NCBI GenBank assembly: GCA_009731375.1
Contig: BJOX01000228.1
Coordinates: 735,395-765,133 of the forward strand
DNA length: 29,739 nucleotides
From: Paulinella micropora
Taxonomy: Eukaryota; Cercozoa; Imbricatea; Euglyphida
Direction of reading: 5' to 3'
Positions 19,700 to 28,530 of this stretch are shown here, one piece after another. A model generated the notes under the pieces. It did no database searches, was not told where the DNA came from, and saw nothing but the letters and a program-made list of their open reading frames with translations. The first letter of the stretch is position 1; each line of letters begins with the position of its first letter. A program made the position numbers and the translations under genes.

Positions 19700-21548
19700 A
19701 ATATCTAAATCGGCCAAAGACAAGACGGACACCTAAGCGAAAAGAAGACTTAAGGAAAGTCCAGAGCCTTTCAGAGATTGAGCAAAATACTAGAACTGCC
19801 ATTAATGACCACTTAGACAAACTCAGAAAGGAGAAATACGATAAGATTGATGAGATAAACCAAAAAGAGAAAAAAGCACAGGCGGATGCTGAAGAAGAAA
19901 AGAAGAGGCAAGAAAGAAAAGACATAGCAGATGCTAAGGAAAGGCAGGATGAGTTAGCAAGGATAATGAACTATCCGACATCAAGGAACGACAAGAACAA
20001 AAAGACAGAGAACCAAGAAGGGAGCAAAAACTCATAGAGGATTTACAATACGAACAGCAAAGGAACCAAAGTTTAGCCATTATGCCACCACCACAACAAC
20101 AATATATTATGCCTGCACAGCAGGGACAGCCACAAGCACCGCCATTAGGAGCACCACCACAAGCACCGCCCTTACCTAATTTAGGAGATGAAACACCATT
20201 GAAAACGAAAGAGCAATATGAGGAAGAAAAAAAGCAAAAGCAGAAAGATATTGAAACACTGAAATTAGCAGGATATACAGATAAGTTCATAAAAAAGATG
20301 AGTCGTAAAGACTTACAAAAAGCCAGTCAAGATATTCAGACGGCTATAGCCACAGCGACATCTTTAGAGGAACAGAAAAAGTTAGCAGAAGAATATAAAG
20401 AAAAACTTGAAAAGGAAGAAAAGAAAGCAGAAGAAAAGGGTAAGCATTTTGAACATTTACAAATTAATCAATTTTTGATCTCAGCATTTTCAAAAACTCA
20501 TCACCCAAATATTACTATAAAAGAGTTAGCACAGGCTTTAAAAAAGAGACTAGATAGTGATGGACATAAAAAATTAAATTACAAAGACACTTCAAAGTGG
20601 ATTATTGACATGATTAAAAGGTTTAATATTGATGTTGGAAATGAAAAGGAAAATGTAAAAAGAAAAGTAGCGGATTATGCTAGATATGAAGATTATATGG
20701 GTATTAATGAGCAAAAAGGTAGTGGAGCGAAGACATTAGAAGAATTAATTGATAAGGTATTTTCAATAGCGAAAATAAAAAAATACTTAGCCCGCAAAGA
20801 TTGGAAACACACAATGAACAAACATGATTTTGTAAATACTCTAACAAACAAAATGACAATAGCCCCAAATGTGGATAAACAAGTTTCAACGGATTTAAAT
20901 ATTGACGAGGGGATGCCGCCCCCTAACATAACCCCTACGATTACCCCGCCATTAGAGCCAGAGCCAGAGCCACAGCCAGACGCGCCACAGCAACCAGAGC
21001 CACAGCAAGAGGAGCCACAGCAACAACAGCAAGAGCCACAGGAACGGAGAGGGGCGGGGACTAATGACCAACGAAATAGACGACATAATGAAAAATATGG
21101 ATGGTATTTAGGAACAATTGCGAGTGATGAAATCTACAAGTTGAAGCCCGGAAGCAGAAAGCGATACGGATTTATTATGAATTCGGACAATCACAAACAA
21201 GCGGGGTCTCATTGGATTAGTGTTTTTGTAAGTATGGATAAAGACAGAAGTGTTGAAGTGTATGACCCTTTGGCTGAATATCAACCGACGGAAGACTTTC
21301 AACAACAAATGAAACAACTAATAGATAAAAGTAATCCAAGCACATACCTGCTTATGAAAGTAAATCAAGTTAAGAACCAATCAAACACCTCTGACACATG
21401 CGGATTTCATTCTATGAGATGTTTAATGGAGCGAGCGAAAGGCAACCGCTTTAAGTTTGCTAGTGGATATACAGACTTAAAAGAAGACGAAGAAGAAAAG
21501 TTAAAAGCACAGAATGGTTATGGTGATGCTTTTAACACATACATTTGA
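19696..21548 (+). pseudogene. Coiled-coil/adenain-like cysteine protease polyprotein, frameshifted
   Basis: Two overlapping frames probably form one gene. Frame one (19696-20037) is a charged coiled coil. Its character continues in the frame that leads into ATG 20082, in the stretch from about 19955 onward, so an indel lies near 19950-19975. The second part is a 488-residue ORF with a Pro/Gln-rich start, a Lys/Glu coiled coil (about 40-120), an unassigned helical region (130-265), a Pro/Glu/Gln linker (278-325) and a C-terminal Ulp1/adenain-type protease. Catalytic residues are visible: His377 in GSHWISVF, Asp395 in VEVYDPL, Gln433 and Cys440 in DTCGFHSMRC. This enzyme matures capsid proteins in adenoviruses and Polintons. 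The protease ORF itself is intact. Two independent proteins remain possible. Confidence 0.75.
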
Positions 21549-21695
21549 TATTTGTTTCAGACTTCGTCTTTAACAAACATCGGGGGCTACGCACTTTGAA
21601 GGATTACAATAAGCATTAATTTTTTTGAAAAAGAAAAAAACGATGGTTTAGAATAAGTGAGAGTGCGAAAGCACGAAGCGCAATTCTAAACTATC
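21547..21695 (+). promoter_or_regulatory. Intergenic double-hairpin module M4
   Basis: Hairpin A: gatatttgtt (21547-21556), starting within the upstream TGA, with aacaaacatc (21572-21581), inner gacttcgtc. Hairpin B: gatggtttagaat (21642-21654) with attctaaactatc (21683-21695), inner gtgcgaaagcac. It ends 11 bases before the ATG at 21707. Confidence 0.85.
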
Positions 21696-21706
21696 TATAA
21701 TATACA

Positions 21707-22520
21707 ATGGATTACAAGGGCGGGCGAAGTAGTGGTATCTATTACATAAATAGTAAAAATAGAATAACTGGAACAGACAGCGACTTTACACACGAGATAA
21801 ACTTAAAATCACTAGACAATCCAACTCACTGCAAAATTCTTCATATTTATGTGCCGAAATCATATTACTCTGTGGCAAGTCCTTACAATACTTTTACATT
21901 ATCCGAAGACGGGTATGAGGTTTTAATTACGATACCTGAAGGAAACTACACAATGAACAACTTAAAAAATAAACTATCTGAGATACTGACGGCAGACAGC
22001 CCGAATGACTATACTTATGTAGTCTCAAGCAACAATACAAACACGGAAGCGGAGGATGGTAAATTAACATTCAGTGTTTCAAATAATGGAGGTATTCAAC
22101 CGCGGTTTATATTTGATGGTCATACACGTATTCATGAGGTTATGGGTTTTGATAGAAATTCAACATATTTCTTTTGTCAATGATTTTATTAAATCGCCAA
22201 ATGTGATTATTCTAACTGGAGAAAAGACTTTGTATCTTCAATCGGATTTGGTTAATGAAGGTGATAATCATGTGCTACAAGAAATATACACAGCCAACGA
22301 AATTCCTTTTGGTTCTGTTATCTATGATGGAAGCGGGTCTGAGTATGGTAAAACATTGTCCGCTAATTCAAACAATGTATTCAGGTTTTACTTGACGGAC
22401 GAAAACGACCAAGCAATTAATCTTAATGGTTTAGGTATCGTTATGACATTGTTGGTTTATCGTGAAACTAATTATTTTAGTTTATTTAATTCATTTTTCA
22501 ATTTGTTGAAATCCAGATGA
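21707..22520 (+). pseudogene. Minor capsid (penton-type) protein, frameshifted
   Basis: The first part (21707-22183) begins MDYKGGRSSGIYYINSKNRI, with the INSKNR and TDSDFTHEI pattern known from minor capsid candidates of Polinton-like viruses, and is beta-rich. It ends at an early TGA. The other frame continues the protein (VNDFIKSPNV onward to 22520) with the conserved-looking NVFRFYLTDENDQ segment, so one indel lies near 22165-22180. Total size would be about 270 residues, right for a single-jelly-roll vertex protein. It lies directly before the major capsid gene, as expected. The call as penton-type is by pattern and position. Confidence 0.65.
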
Positions 22521-22629
22521 TATTTGAGAATTGCGCTTCGTGCTACGCACTCTCGTTTATTCTCAAACATCGACAACCATTAATTATTTTTTACGATGTT
22601 TTATGATGATGAAGTCAGAATAAAATATC
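22519..22629 (+). promoter_or_regulatory. Intergenic double-hairpin module M5
   Basis: Hairpin A: gatatttgagaat (22519-22531) with attctcaaacatc (22559-22571), inner gtgctacgcac. Hairpin B: gatgttttat (22595-22604) with ataaaatatc (22620-22629). Compared with other modules the gtgc-type loop has moved from B to A, as if the two hairpins had been inverted. Confidence 0.8.
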
Positions 22630-22648
22630 AATTTATTTTAATTATTTA

Positions 22649-22670
22649 TTTTTTTCTATAAATATATTTC
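22649..22670 (+). promoter_or_regulatory. Late-type promoter candidate P2 (major capsid)
   Basis: T-run followed by ctataaatatatttc, about 40 bases upstream of the major capsid start. Shares its layout with 19026-19047. It contains TCTA in an AT-rich setting, a core reported for late promoters of some giant viruses and virophages (established), but relevance here is inference. Confidence 0.45.
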
Positions 22671-22711
22671 GTGTATTAATCAACTTACACTACTTCAAAA
22701 ACAAAACAAAA

Positions 22712-24268
22712 ATGCCTGTCCAATACGGCGGAGAACTTACTCATAGCCAAAGCGAACTTATTCGCGGTAAGTATTCGCTTAACAAACTTACTGCCCGCGA
22801 GAGTCTTGCGACTGTGCCAATTACCACCGTGGGAGGAATTGAATCAACTTTTGAAATTCCAACTCGTCCTTTGAACCTTGCGAGGTCTGTGTTGCGATTT
22901 ACCTACACACCAGAGACACCTAATGGTGGTGGAAGATACAACAGAATTCCAATGGACTGCCTGCCAATGATTAAAACGATTGAACTGCGAAGCCGAAGCG
23001 GTCAGTATTTGTGTAATCTTCAACATGTGGGAAATTACACTAAGATGATTTGGAAGCCTGAGATTTCCTATGATAGATTTATGGCTTTGGATAACCACGA
23101 GGCTGGCTCTGGTTATGGTGCTATGCTTCAAAAGTGTAATGTGCCAAATGATACACAAGCCTCTCCTGCTGATAGAAAGGCTATGACGGATGCTGGCTAT
23201 GCTAACTTACTAGATGATGGAGCAACTGCTTTCACTGCTATTGGTGATACTAGTGGTGGTGATGAATCCGCCCACATTGTAACGCGTATAACCGAAATGG
23301 TGCGAACATTGGGGTCTAGAATTCAAGATTTCGCAGCACAGCCCCCTGTCGCAGCCCGCCGAAATGATGATTTGCTTGTTGCGGCAGGAACAGGTGCCTC
23401 CTCTGTTGTAAATGTTGCTTATGAGGAGGCTAAGTATTTTGAAGGAGGAACCGATAATGGCGCTAACCCAGTTATCAATGTGTCTATTCCTCTCGGTATG
23501 CTTTTTGGAACCATTTTTGAAATTGATAAGACAATCGGATTTAACGAAATTCTTGATTTGAGGATTGTGTGGGAGAGTACAAACAAAACATTGTTTTATG
23601 GAACTGATGCCCTTAGTGTTGGAGCAGGAGCAACGATGGCTGCACGGTCTGCAAATATTACCAATCTTAACCTCTTTCTTGCCGTTGAAACCGACCCTAA
23701 TGTTATCTTGGGTGTTCAACAAAAGATTGCGGGTGAGGGCTTTTCGTTCAAGACCGAATATCCTATCTCTTGGAAAACTAATCTCGCGGCGGGCACTCAG
23801 TCATTCGTTTTGAAGATGAACCGCTCGCAGGGTGAGAGAATTCGCCGAATTTACACTAGCGGTTTTAATAATACCGAAACTTCAAACACAGCATTTGATT
23901 GCGATAACCGAGCACAGGCTAAGATTACTTCTTATTACACTACTTTGGATAGTAATAGAATTCAGCAGTTTGATATCGCTTGCGCCCGCGATGAAGACTA
24001 TATGCTTTTGAAGGAAAAAGTTAAGGGTTCTGCTATTTTGAACTCTAATGTGTATAAGTATAACTGGTTTCACGTTGATTTCTGGGATCACAACCGCCCA
24101 CTTTATGACAAGCGAGAAGAAGAGGGCTATGAAGTGGCTGGTCTGTCCTTGGATACCGAACGGCGGTATGAATGGAGTGCGGAGGGAGCAGTCCAATTGA
24201 ATTATTATACTTATGCTATTCTTCAGAGGACTATTGTTGTTAAGGGAATTGAAATTATGATGAGTTGA
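22712..24268 (+). CDS. Major capsid protein, double-jelly-roll type (candidate)
   Basis: 518 residues, the longest intact structural ORF, with a strong AT-rich promoter-like leader. It begins MPVQYGGELTHSQSELIRGK, has many beta-prone stretches (for example TTVGGIESTFEIPTRP, LNLARSVLRFTYTP) and ends VVKGIEIMMS. Size, location after the minor capsid and downstream of ATPase and protease, and strong Gly/Thr/Asn content fit a Polinton-type double-jelly-roll MCP. Codon use is less AT-biased than its neighbours, as often seen for the most highly expressed gene. No single motif proves the fold; a structure prediction would. Confidence 0.75.
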   Translation: MPVQYGGELTHSQSELIRGKYSLNKLTARESLATVPITTVGGIESTFEIPTRPLNLARSVLRFTYTPETPNGGGRYNRIPMDCLPMIKTIELRSRSGQYLCNLQHVGNYTKMIWKPEISYDRFMALDNHEAGSGYGAMLQKCNVPNDTQASPADRKAMTDAGYANLLDDGATAFTAIGDTSGGDESAHIVTRITEMVRTLGSRIQDFAAQPPVAARRNDDLLVAAGTGASSVVNVAYEEAKYFEGGTDNGANPVINVSIPLGMLFGTIFEIDKTIGFNEILDLRIVWESTNKTLFYGTDALSVGAGATMAARSANITNLNLFLAVETDPNVILGVQQKIAGEGFSFKTEYPISWKTNLAAGTQSFVLKMNRSQGERIRRIYTSGFNNTETSNTAFDCDNRAQAKITSYYTTLDSNRIQQFDIACARDEDYMLLKEKVKGSAILNSNVYKYNWFHVDFWDHNRPLYDKREEEGYEVAGLSLDTERRYEWSAEGAVQLNYYTYAILQRTIVVKGIEIMMS

Positions 24269-24409
24269 TATTTATCAACTTCACTCTCATTCGCTTTGCT
24301 CATTCTCGTTTGTTGATAAACATCGAAAAAACGATGTTTTAGAATATAGATTCAACAAGTTGAATCCATAGCGGGAGTGCGTCAGCACGAAGCGCAATTC
24401 TAAAACATC
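24267..24409 (+). promoter_or_regulatory. Intergenic double-hairpin module M6
   Basis: Hairpin A: gatatttatcaac (24267-24279), starting in the upstream TGA, with gttgataaacatc (24312-24324). Hairpin B: gatgttttagaat (24333-24345) with attctaaaacatc (24397-24409), a perfect 13-bp stem enclosing gattcaac/gttgaatc and gtgcgtcagcac, so it can fold as a three-way junction. Best-preserved copy. Confidence 0.88.
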
Positions 24410-24420
24410 AAAAAGAAAAT

Positions 24421-24450
24421 AAAAAATATTTTTTTGTTTATATACAAGAG
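24421..24450 (+). promoter_or_regulatory. TATA-like promoter before the surface protein
   Basis: T-run and gtttatatac immediately before the ATG at 24451, leaving room for only a very short leader. Confidence 0.45.
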
Positions 24451-25692
24451 ATGTCTCACCAGAGAAATTTAATCGCACAAAATTCAGACGGAGATTTCGT
24501 AAATGTCAAAGTTGGATATGATGGTAATATTGAAACCAACAATATGAAAACCGCTTTCGGTGAAGCACTAACAAGCCAACTTACGCCAGTTGTTCAGGAA
24601 ATTTTTCCATACACCATTAATACACGAATATGGTCATTAACTCAGACAAATGCGAGTGTTTCTTTTAATAGTAATATGGCGGAATTAAAAACTCAAGCAA
24701 ACAATACTTCAACTGCTATTCTAACAAGTAAAAGAAGAATAAAATATCGGACTGGTATGGGAGTTGTTGGACGCTTTACTGCTATATGGACGACTGATGA
24801 CACAAAAGACTATTATTCTTGTGTAGGAATTGGTGAAAGTGATTTTTCAAATGGTTTCTATTTTTATAAAACTAATGTCGGGATGCGTATTCTACATGCC
24901 AAAGGAGGGGCAGCAACTTATATTCAACAAGCAAACTGGGATGACCCGTGCAATGGAACAAAAGATATGCCTGTTATTGATTGGAGTAAAGGAAATGTAT
25001 TCCAAATTCAATTCCAATATTTAGGCTTTGGTGCTATAAGGTTTTCTATTGAAAATCCTGCAACGGGAGAATTTCAATTAGTTCATACTATTAAGTATGC
25101 GATTGCCAACACATGTGTAAGTCTAAGAAACACTACTTTACCATTTACCGCACTAATGAGGAATGATGCTTCTACCGGAATTCAAACTCTTAAAACAGCA
25201 AGTGTTGGATTATTTATTGAAGGAAGTAATACAATAAACACAAGTATAACAAACGATGTGGAAGGAAGTAAAGCAGCAAACACAACTGAAAGCCCTATTA
25301 TTAGTATCAGGAATAAAGCAACATTTGATGCGGGCGGTGCTAATTTAACAAATTATTCAAATGTTTATCACACTTTGATAAGTATTACAAATGAAGATAC
25401 TAAGTCAAATGTTGTCAGAATGGTATTAAATGGAACACTAACTGGAGCAAGTTTTGCAGATGTTGATTCTAAGTATTCAATTGTAGATACTGACACAAAG
25501 GCGAGTGCTATCGCAAACGGAACAACAATTTTTAAATTATATGTTAATTCTCAATCAACTCAACAAATCAATCTTAGAAGTTATGATATATACCTATCAC
25601 CGAGTGATGTATTAATTTTTACGCAGAAGTCTGTCTCTGCTGGTGGAGGAGGAAATATCAATATTATCGCTAACTTCGTTGAGGATCAGTGA
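24451..25692 (+). CDS. Probable virion surface protein, beta-rich
   Basis: 413 residues, intact. Recognisable features are PVVQEIFPYTINTRI near 47-61, a middle domain with GIGESDFSNGFYFYKTNVGM and GNVFQIQFQYLGFGAIRFSI, then a repeated-strand C-terminal half ending in a Gly-rich GGGGNINIIANF. This pattern resembles a group of large dsDNA-virus and phage structural proteins that I recall only in general terms; I cannot name a family. Its place directly after the major capsid gene and behind its own hairpin module suggests a fibre, spike or decoration protein. Confidence 0.6.
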   Translation: MSHQRNLIAQNSDGDFVNVKVGYDGNIETNNMKTAFGEALTSQLTPVVQEIFPYTINTRIWSLTQTNASVSFNSNMAELKTQANNTSTAILTSKRRIKYRTGMGVVGRFTAIWTTDDTKDYYSCVGIGESDFSNGFYFYKTNVGMRILHAKGGAATYIQQANWDDPCNGTKDMPVIDWSKGNVFQIQFQYLGFGAIRFSIENPATGEFQLVHTIKYAIANTCVSLRNTTLPFTALMRNDASTGIQTLKTASVGLFIEGSNTINTSITNDVEGSKAANTTESPIISIRNKATFDAGGANLTNYSNVYHTLISITNEDTKSNVVRMVLNGTLTGASFADVDSKYSIVDTDTKASAIANGTTIFKLYVNSQSTQQINLRSYDIYLSPSDVLIFTQKSVSAGGGGNINIIANFVEDQ

Positions 25693-25710
25693 TACAGAAA
25701 GCAAAAAAAA

Positions 25711-26205
25711 ATTAATTGAATAAAATATCAATGATTTAAATAATTTTTTTATGTCATCCACATTTTGGCACCACTGCTGTTAAACTAACCATTCAAGGTA
25801 TGGTTTATCAATTTTGGCTACATCTTCAATGTTTTTGTGTGCATATTTTCCATATTGAAGAACAACATCTTTCTTTAATATACATCCTTCTTCTGTACAT
25901 TCTGTAGCAGTCTCTATATCACCTACGGATGTAGCAGTCGCTATCTCTTCTCCTACATTCGCCTTTATTTCCGTGATACCTGTCTCTTTTAAATCACTCG
26001 CCTTAAAAGGAGTGCTCTCTTCTTTGTCCGTTATGGTCTCCAAGGGAATAACTACTTTCACATTGTAGTCGCGGGGTTTGTATTGTTCATAGAAAAATAC
26101 AATGTCTGGCTTAGTCCATTTAATAGTTGGCTTTTTTATTTCGTTGTCAAGGTTCCATTTTTCAATTTCGTTCAAGTAGTCCTGTTTGGTGTTGAGGTCA
26201 GTCAT
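25711..26205 (-). pseudogene. ExoX-C-like domain protein, copy 1, with in-frame stop
   Basis: The ORF from ATG 26205 to TAA 25780-25782 gives 141 residues: a charged N-terminal part (YLNEIEKWNLDNEIKKPTIK), a linker, and a C-terminal domain with YGKYAHKNIEDVAKIDKPYLEWL. That domain matches the paralogue at 26243-26530 and the pattern of the ExoX-like C-terminal domain (GKY-G-x-I-x-V-x-x-x-D-x-x-YLEW). In the paralogue the domain goes on with KQQWFDKFTDIK. Here, beyond the TAA, the same frame reads QQWCQNVDDIKK, so the stop stands in place of a Lys codon and truncates the domain. Probably a DNA-associated accessory; function inferred. Confidence 0.65.
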
Positions 26206-26242
26206 CTTATATAAAGATTTTTAAAATCTTTTAGCAAAAATA
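26206..26242 (-). promoter_or_regulatory. TATA-like leader and 9-bp hairpin between paralogues
   Basis: aaagatttt (26213-26221) and aaaatcttt (26223-26231) are perfect inverted repeats. On the minus strand ctttatata sits directly before the ATG at 26205. The segment may end one transcript and start the next. Confidence 0.45.
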
Positions 26243-26530
26243 TTAAGTGTATTTTTTTACTTCACTTTTAATGTCAGTAAATTTATCAAACCACTGCTGT
26301 TTCATAACCCATTCGAGATATGGTTTGTCAATGGTAGCAACATCTTGAATTTTCTTACCTTTATACTTACCGAATGGAAAAATATCCCTTGGCTTGCCTT
26401 CTCTACTTTTTTCAATTGCCTTAATTTCTTCGTCAATCATCTGTTGGACATCTCTTACTGAAAAGAATTCCTTATTCTTCTCAATTGAAAATCGTCCAAA
26501 TTTTTCAGATAGTCTGGTGAGGGTTGACAT
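26243..26530 (-). CDS. ExoX-C-like domain protein, copy 2
   Basis: 95 residues. N-terminal helix-rich half (VRDVQQMIDEEIKAIEKSRE), then FGKYKGKKIQDVATIDKPYLEWVMKQQW in two parts: the GKYKGK turn and the YLEW helix, which define the ExoX-like C-terminal domain. No exonuclease catalytic domain is attached, so it is a stand-alone version. A minus-strand TATA-like ctatatag lies near 26534-26541, just upstream of the start. It stands between the polymerase and its paralogue, in the same direction, so the three may form a replication-side transcription group. Confidence 0.7.
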   Translation of the reverse strand: MSTLTRLSEKFGRFSIEKNKEFFSVRDVQQMIDEEIKAIEKSREGKPRDIFPFGKYKGKKIQDVATIDKPYLEWVMKQQWFDKFTDIKSEVKKYT

Positions 26531-26589
26531 TGGTCTATATAGAGTGGTAAAAAATTTTATGGAAAAAAATTAATTATTTGATATTTTAT

Positions 26590-28530
26590 TTAAGCAGTTA
26601 TTTGATATCCGAAAGGGATACTATTATTTTCGTTGATAAACTCGCGTCCACTCCATTTATTCTCATTAACTTTCTTTTTTATGTTTGTCTTATGAACTAT
26701 GCTGAAATAGTTAATGTTTTTTTGTTTGCTATTTCGTGATAAATGAACTCTTAGGAATTGTTTTTCTCTTGTATTAACAATACTTTCACCCCCATCCATT
26801 TTTTCATATACATCTGGAGTAAGTTCTTTTGAATTTAATCCCTTACCTCTGAAATGATAGTATCTCTTTTTAACTCCTTCATTTTCAAAACATTCTACAA
26901 TATGAACTCCTTTCTCTATATGTTTAATGTCCTTCTCAGTAAGATAAGGAATGAATGCTTCATTAGTTGTAAATTCTAACATATACAATTTAGGAGCGAC
27001 CCATATTCCTCTTATTATCTTACAACATTCTCCTAAGTCATCTGTTATTCCACCAAGAGATTTATCTCCAAGTCTTGTTATTAGTTTGGAGAACCTCGCA
27101 TGCAACACTAAACTATCGGTATCGGTGTAATAGAAGTCGGCTTCTATGTCTTTATTCGGATTAGCCTCTTTTATGTAGTTATACATAATTCGTCTGCTAT
27201 ATGCTAGAATGAAAGCCCCGTAGTGAGAAGGTTTGGTTATGCTCTCTTCAATTATTTCTTCCTTTCTAGGAATTCCAGATACATGCCATAGTTTGTTTCC
27301 GTCTTTATCTTTGAATTCAACCACATCAGATATGTAATTATTCGTCCAAAATTTCCAATACTCCTCATTTGATTTAATATATTCTGCTTCTGTTGGGATA
27401 GGTCGTTGTATCATCTTTCCGTATAACGAATTCATGAATAGTTTGGCTAACAAATATTGCGGTGTTCCTTTTTCGCTATTTTCTTTCGCCTTAAACATTT
27501 CTAATATATATTCTTTGAATACTGGTTCTGCCTCCTCTGTATAGTATCCTTTATGAATTGTTATATCGTAGCATTCCTTAATCATATCTTCAATATCAAC
27601 ACTTGTAAGCCATTGGTCTTTCATATCCGCTAAATTCCATTTTAAGGAGCCTATTTTATTTCTCTGACCTATTCTTGAATGTAATATGTCTTTTGGAGAG
27701 ATATAATCAACATTGTAAATATCGATAGGAAGATTATTATAATCAAATGGTGCGATAGCCTGCTTAATTTCTCCAACCATAAATAAATTAAGCATCGCTG
27801 TTGGGTATAAAGATACGACATCCGCATCAACTAAATAATCGGTTAATTCTTCAAATGTGATTTTCCCTGCTAAGTAGTCCTTGTATTGTTTTGAAATAAA
27901 TCTTTTTTTGCTTGGATATGTTCTCGCTACTATTACTGCTTTTCTGAATGCTTTTTCTTGTTTAATAGTTGGAAGTCTAACATCGTGCTTACCATCAATC
28001 ATTTTCTTCCAGATATTGAAAGCAAGGCTTGAGGTTGAAATATATGAAGTAAGATTGACAGAGTGCTTTTCAAATATATTAGTATTGAGTCTGTCATATA
28101 GTTCTTTCAACCCCATAACATCACACTTTAAATATTCAAGACATTTATTTCTTAATTCTTCACTCATTGTTTCCCAAGTAGAAGCCTTGTCGTGGTCAAA
28201 ATCTCCTTTCAATACTTCACACTTCATAGTTTCTAAATTCTTTTTTAGACTTCCTTCAGTATGCTTTTTTAAATCCCACATTTTAATATTCTCAAATTGT
28301 AAAGAAATTATTGAGCCGTTATTAATCATATGAGATTTTGGTTTAATAAATCTTCTTATTAATTCCTGTTGAATAAAGTAGTGGTCGACGTTCGCCCCGT
28401 TAAAACCATTCACATATAAAATTAGTGTTTCTTCATCTTCTTCTTCTTCTTCGTTTTTATTGAGAGAACAATTTTTACAATCGGACTCAAGGATCGTCCA
28501 CGTGAAAAGTATAGCTATTAAGTCATACCT
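26590..28530 (-). pseudogene. Family B DNA polymerase (protein-primed type), 5'-truncated
   Basis: An intact 607-codon stretch from 28413 (GTG) to 26590, and the same frame is open upstream to 28530. Numbered from 28413, Exo II is FNGANVDHYFI (4-14), Exo III YLKCDV (94-99), polymerase motif A DADVVSLYPTAML (196-208), motif B KLFMNSLYG (324-332) and motif C YTDTDS (429-434). Upstream, LFTWTI looks like the strand that follows Exo I, but Exo I itself (DxE) and everything before it are missing. A break therefore lies near 28510-28530. The first ATG-based start would discard Exo II, so no start is assigned. Polymerases of this type copy linear genomes from a terminal protein. With Exo I missing, proofreading would be lost and the copy is probably dead. 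Confidence 0.85.

Larger units (their letters stand above)
11813..28530. mobile_element. Integrated Polinton/adintovirus-like virus, decaying
   Basis: Carries the full Polinton core set: rve-family integrase, FtsK/A32-type packaging ATPase, adenain-like cysteine protease, double-jelly-roll-type major capsid candidate, minor capsid candidate and protein-primed-type family B DNA polymerase. S74 fibre, GIY-YIG nuclease and ExoX-C-like proteins are accessories. Genes are closely packed, unspliced and AT-rich. The left side is contiguous with host-like sequence at 10264-11783; the right side meets a 10-N gap at 28659. Polymerase truncation, frameshifts and in-frame stops show it is not intact. Terminal inverted repeats and target duplications were not found, so the ends given are those of the outermost genes. 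Confidence 0.85.

Noticed and set aside
12188-22183. Programmed ribosomal frameshifting in integrase, fibre, protease and minor capsid
   Set aside because: Breaks occur in four unrelated genes without a common slippery site; indels or read errors explain them better.
22844-24196. Minus-strand open frames opposite the major capsid gene
   Set aside because: Shadows of a strongly biased coding strand, with no start context or domain.
12931-24409. CRISPR array made of the repeated palindromes
   Set aside because: Copies are separated by genes rather than uniform spacers, vary in sequence, and sit at gene boundaries.
14910-25782. Reassigned TAA codon as the cause of in-frame stops
   Set aside because: Several genes of the same element clearly end with TAA (ATPase, fibre, the gene ending at 18022), so decay is simpler.
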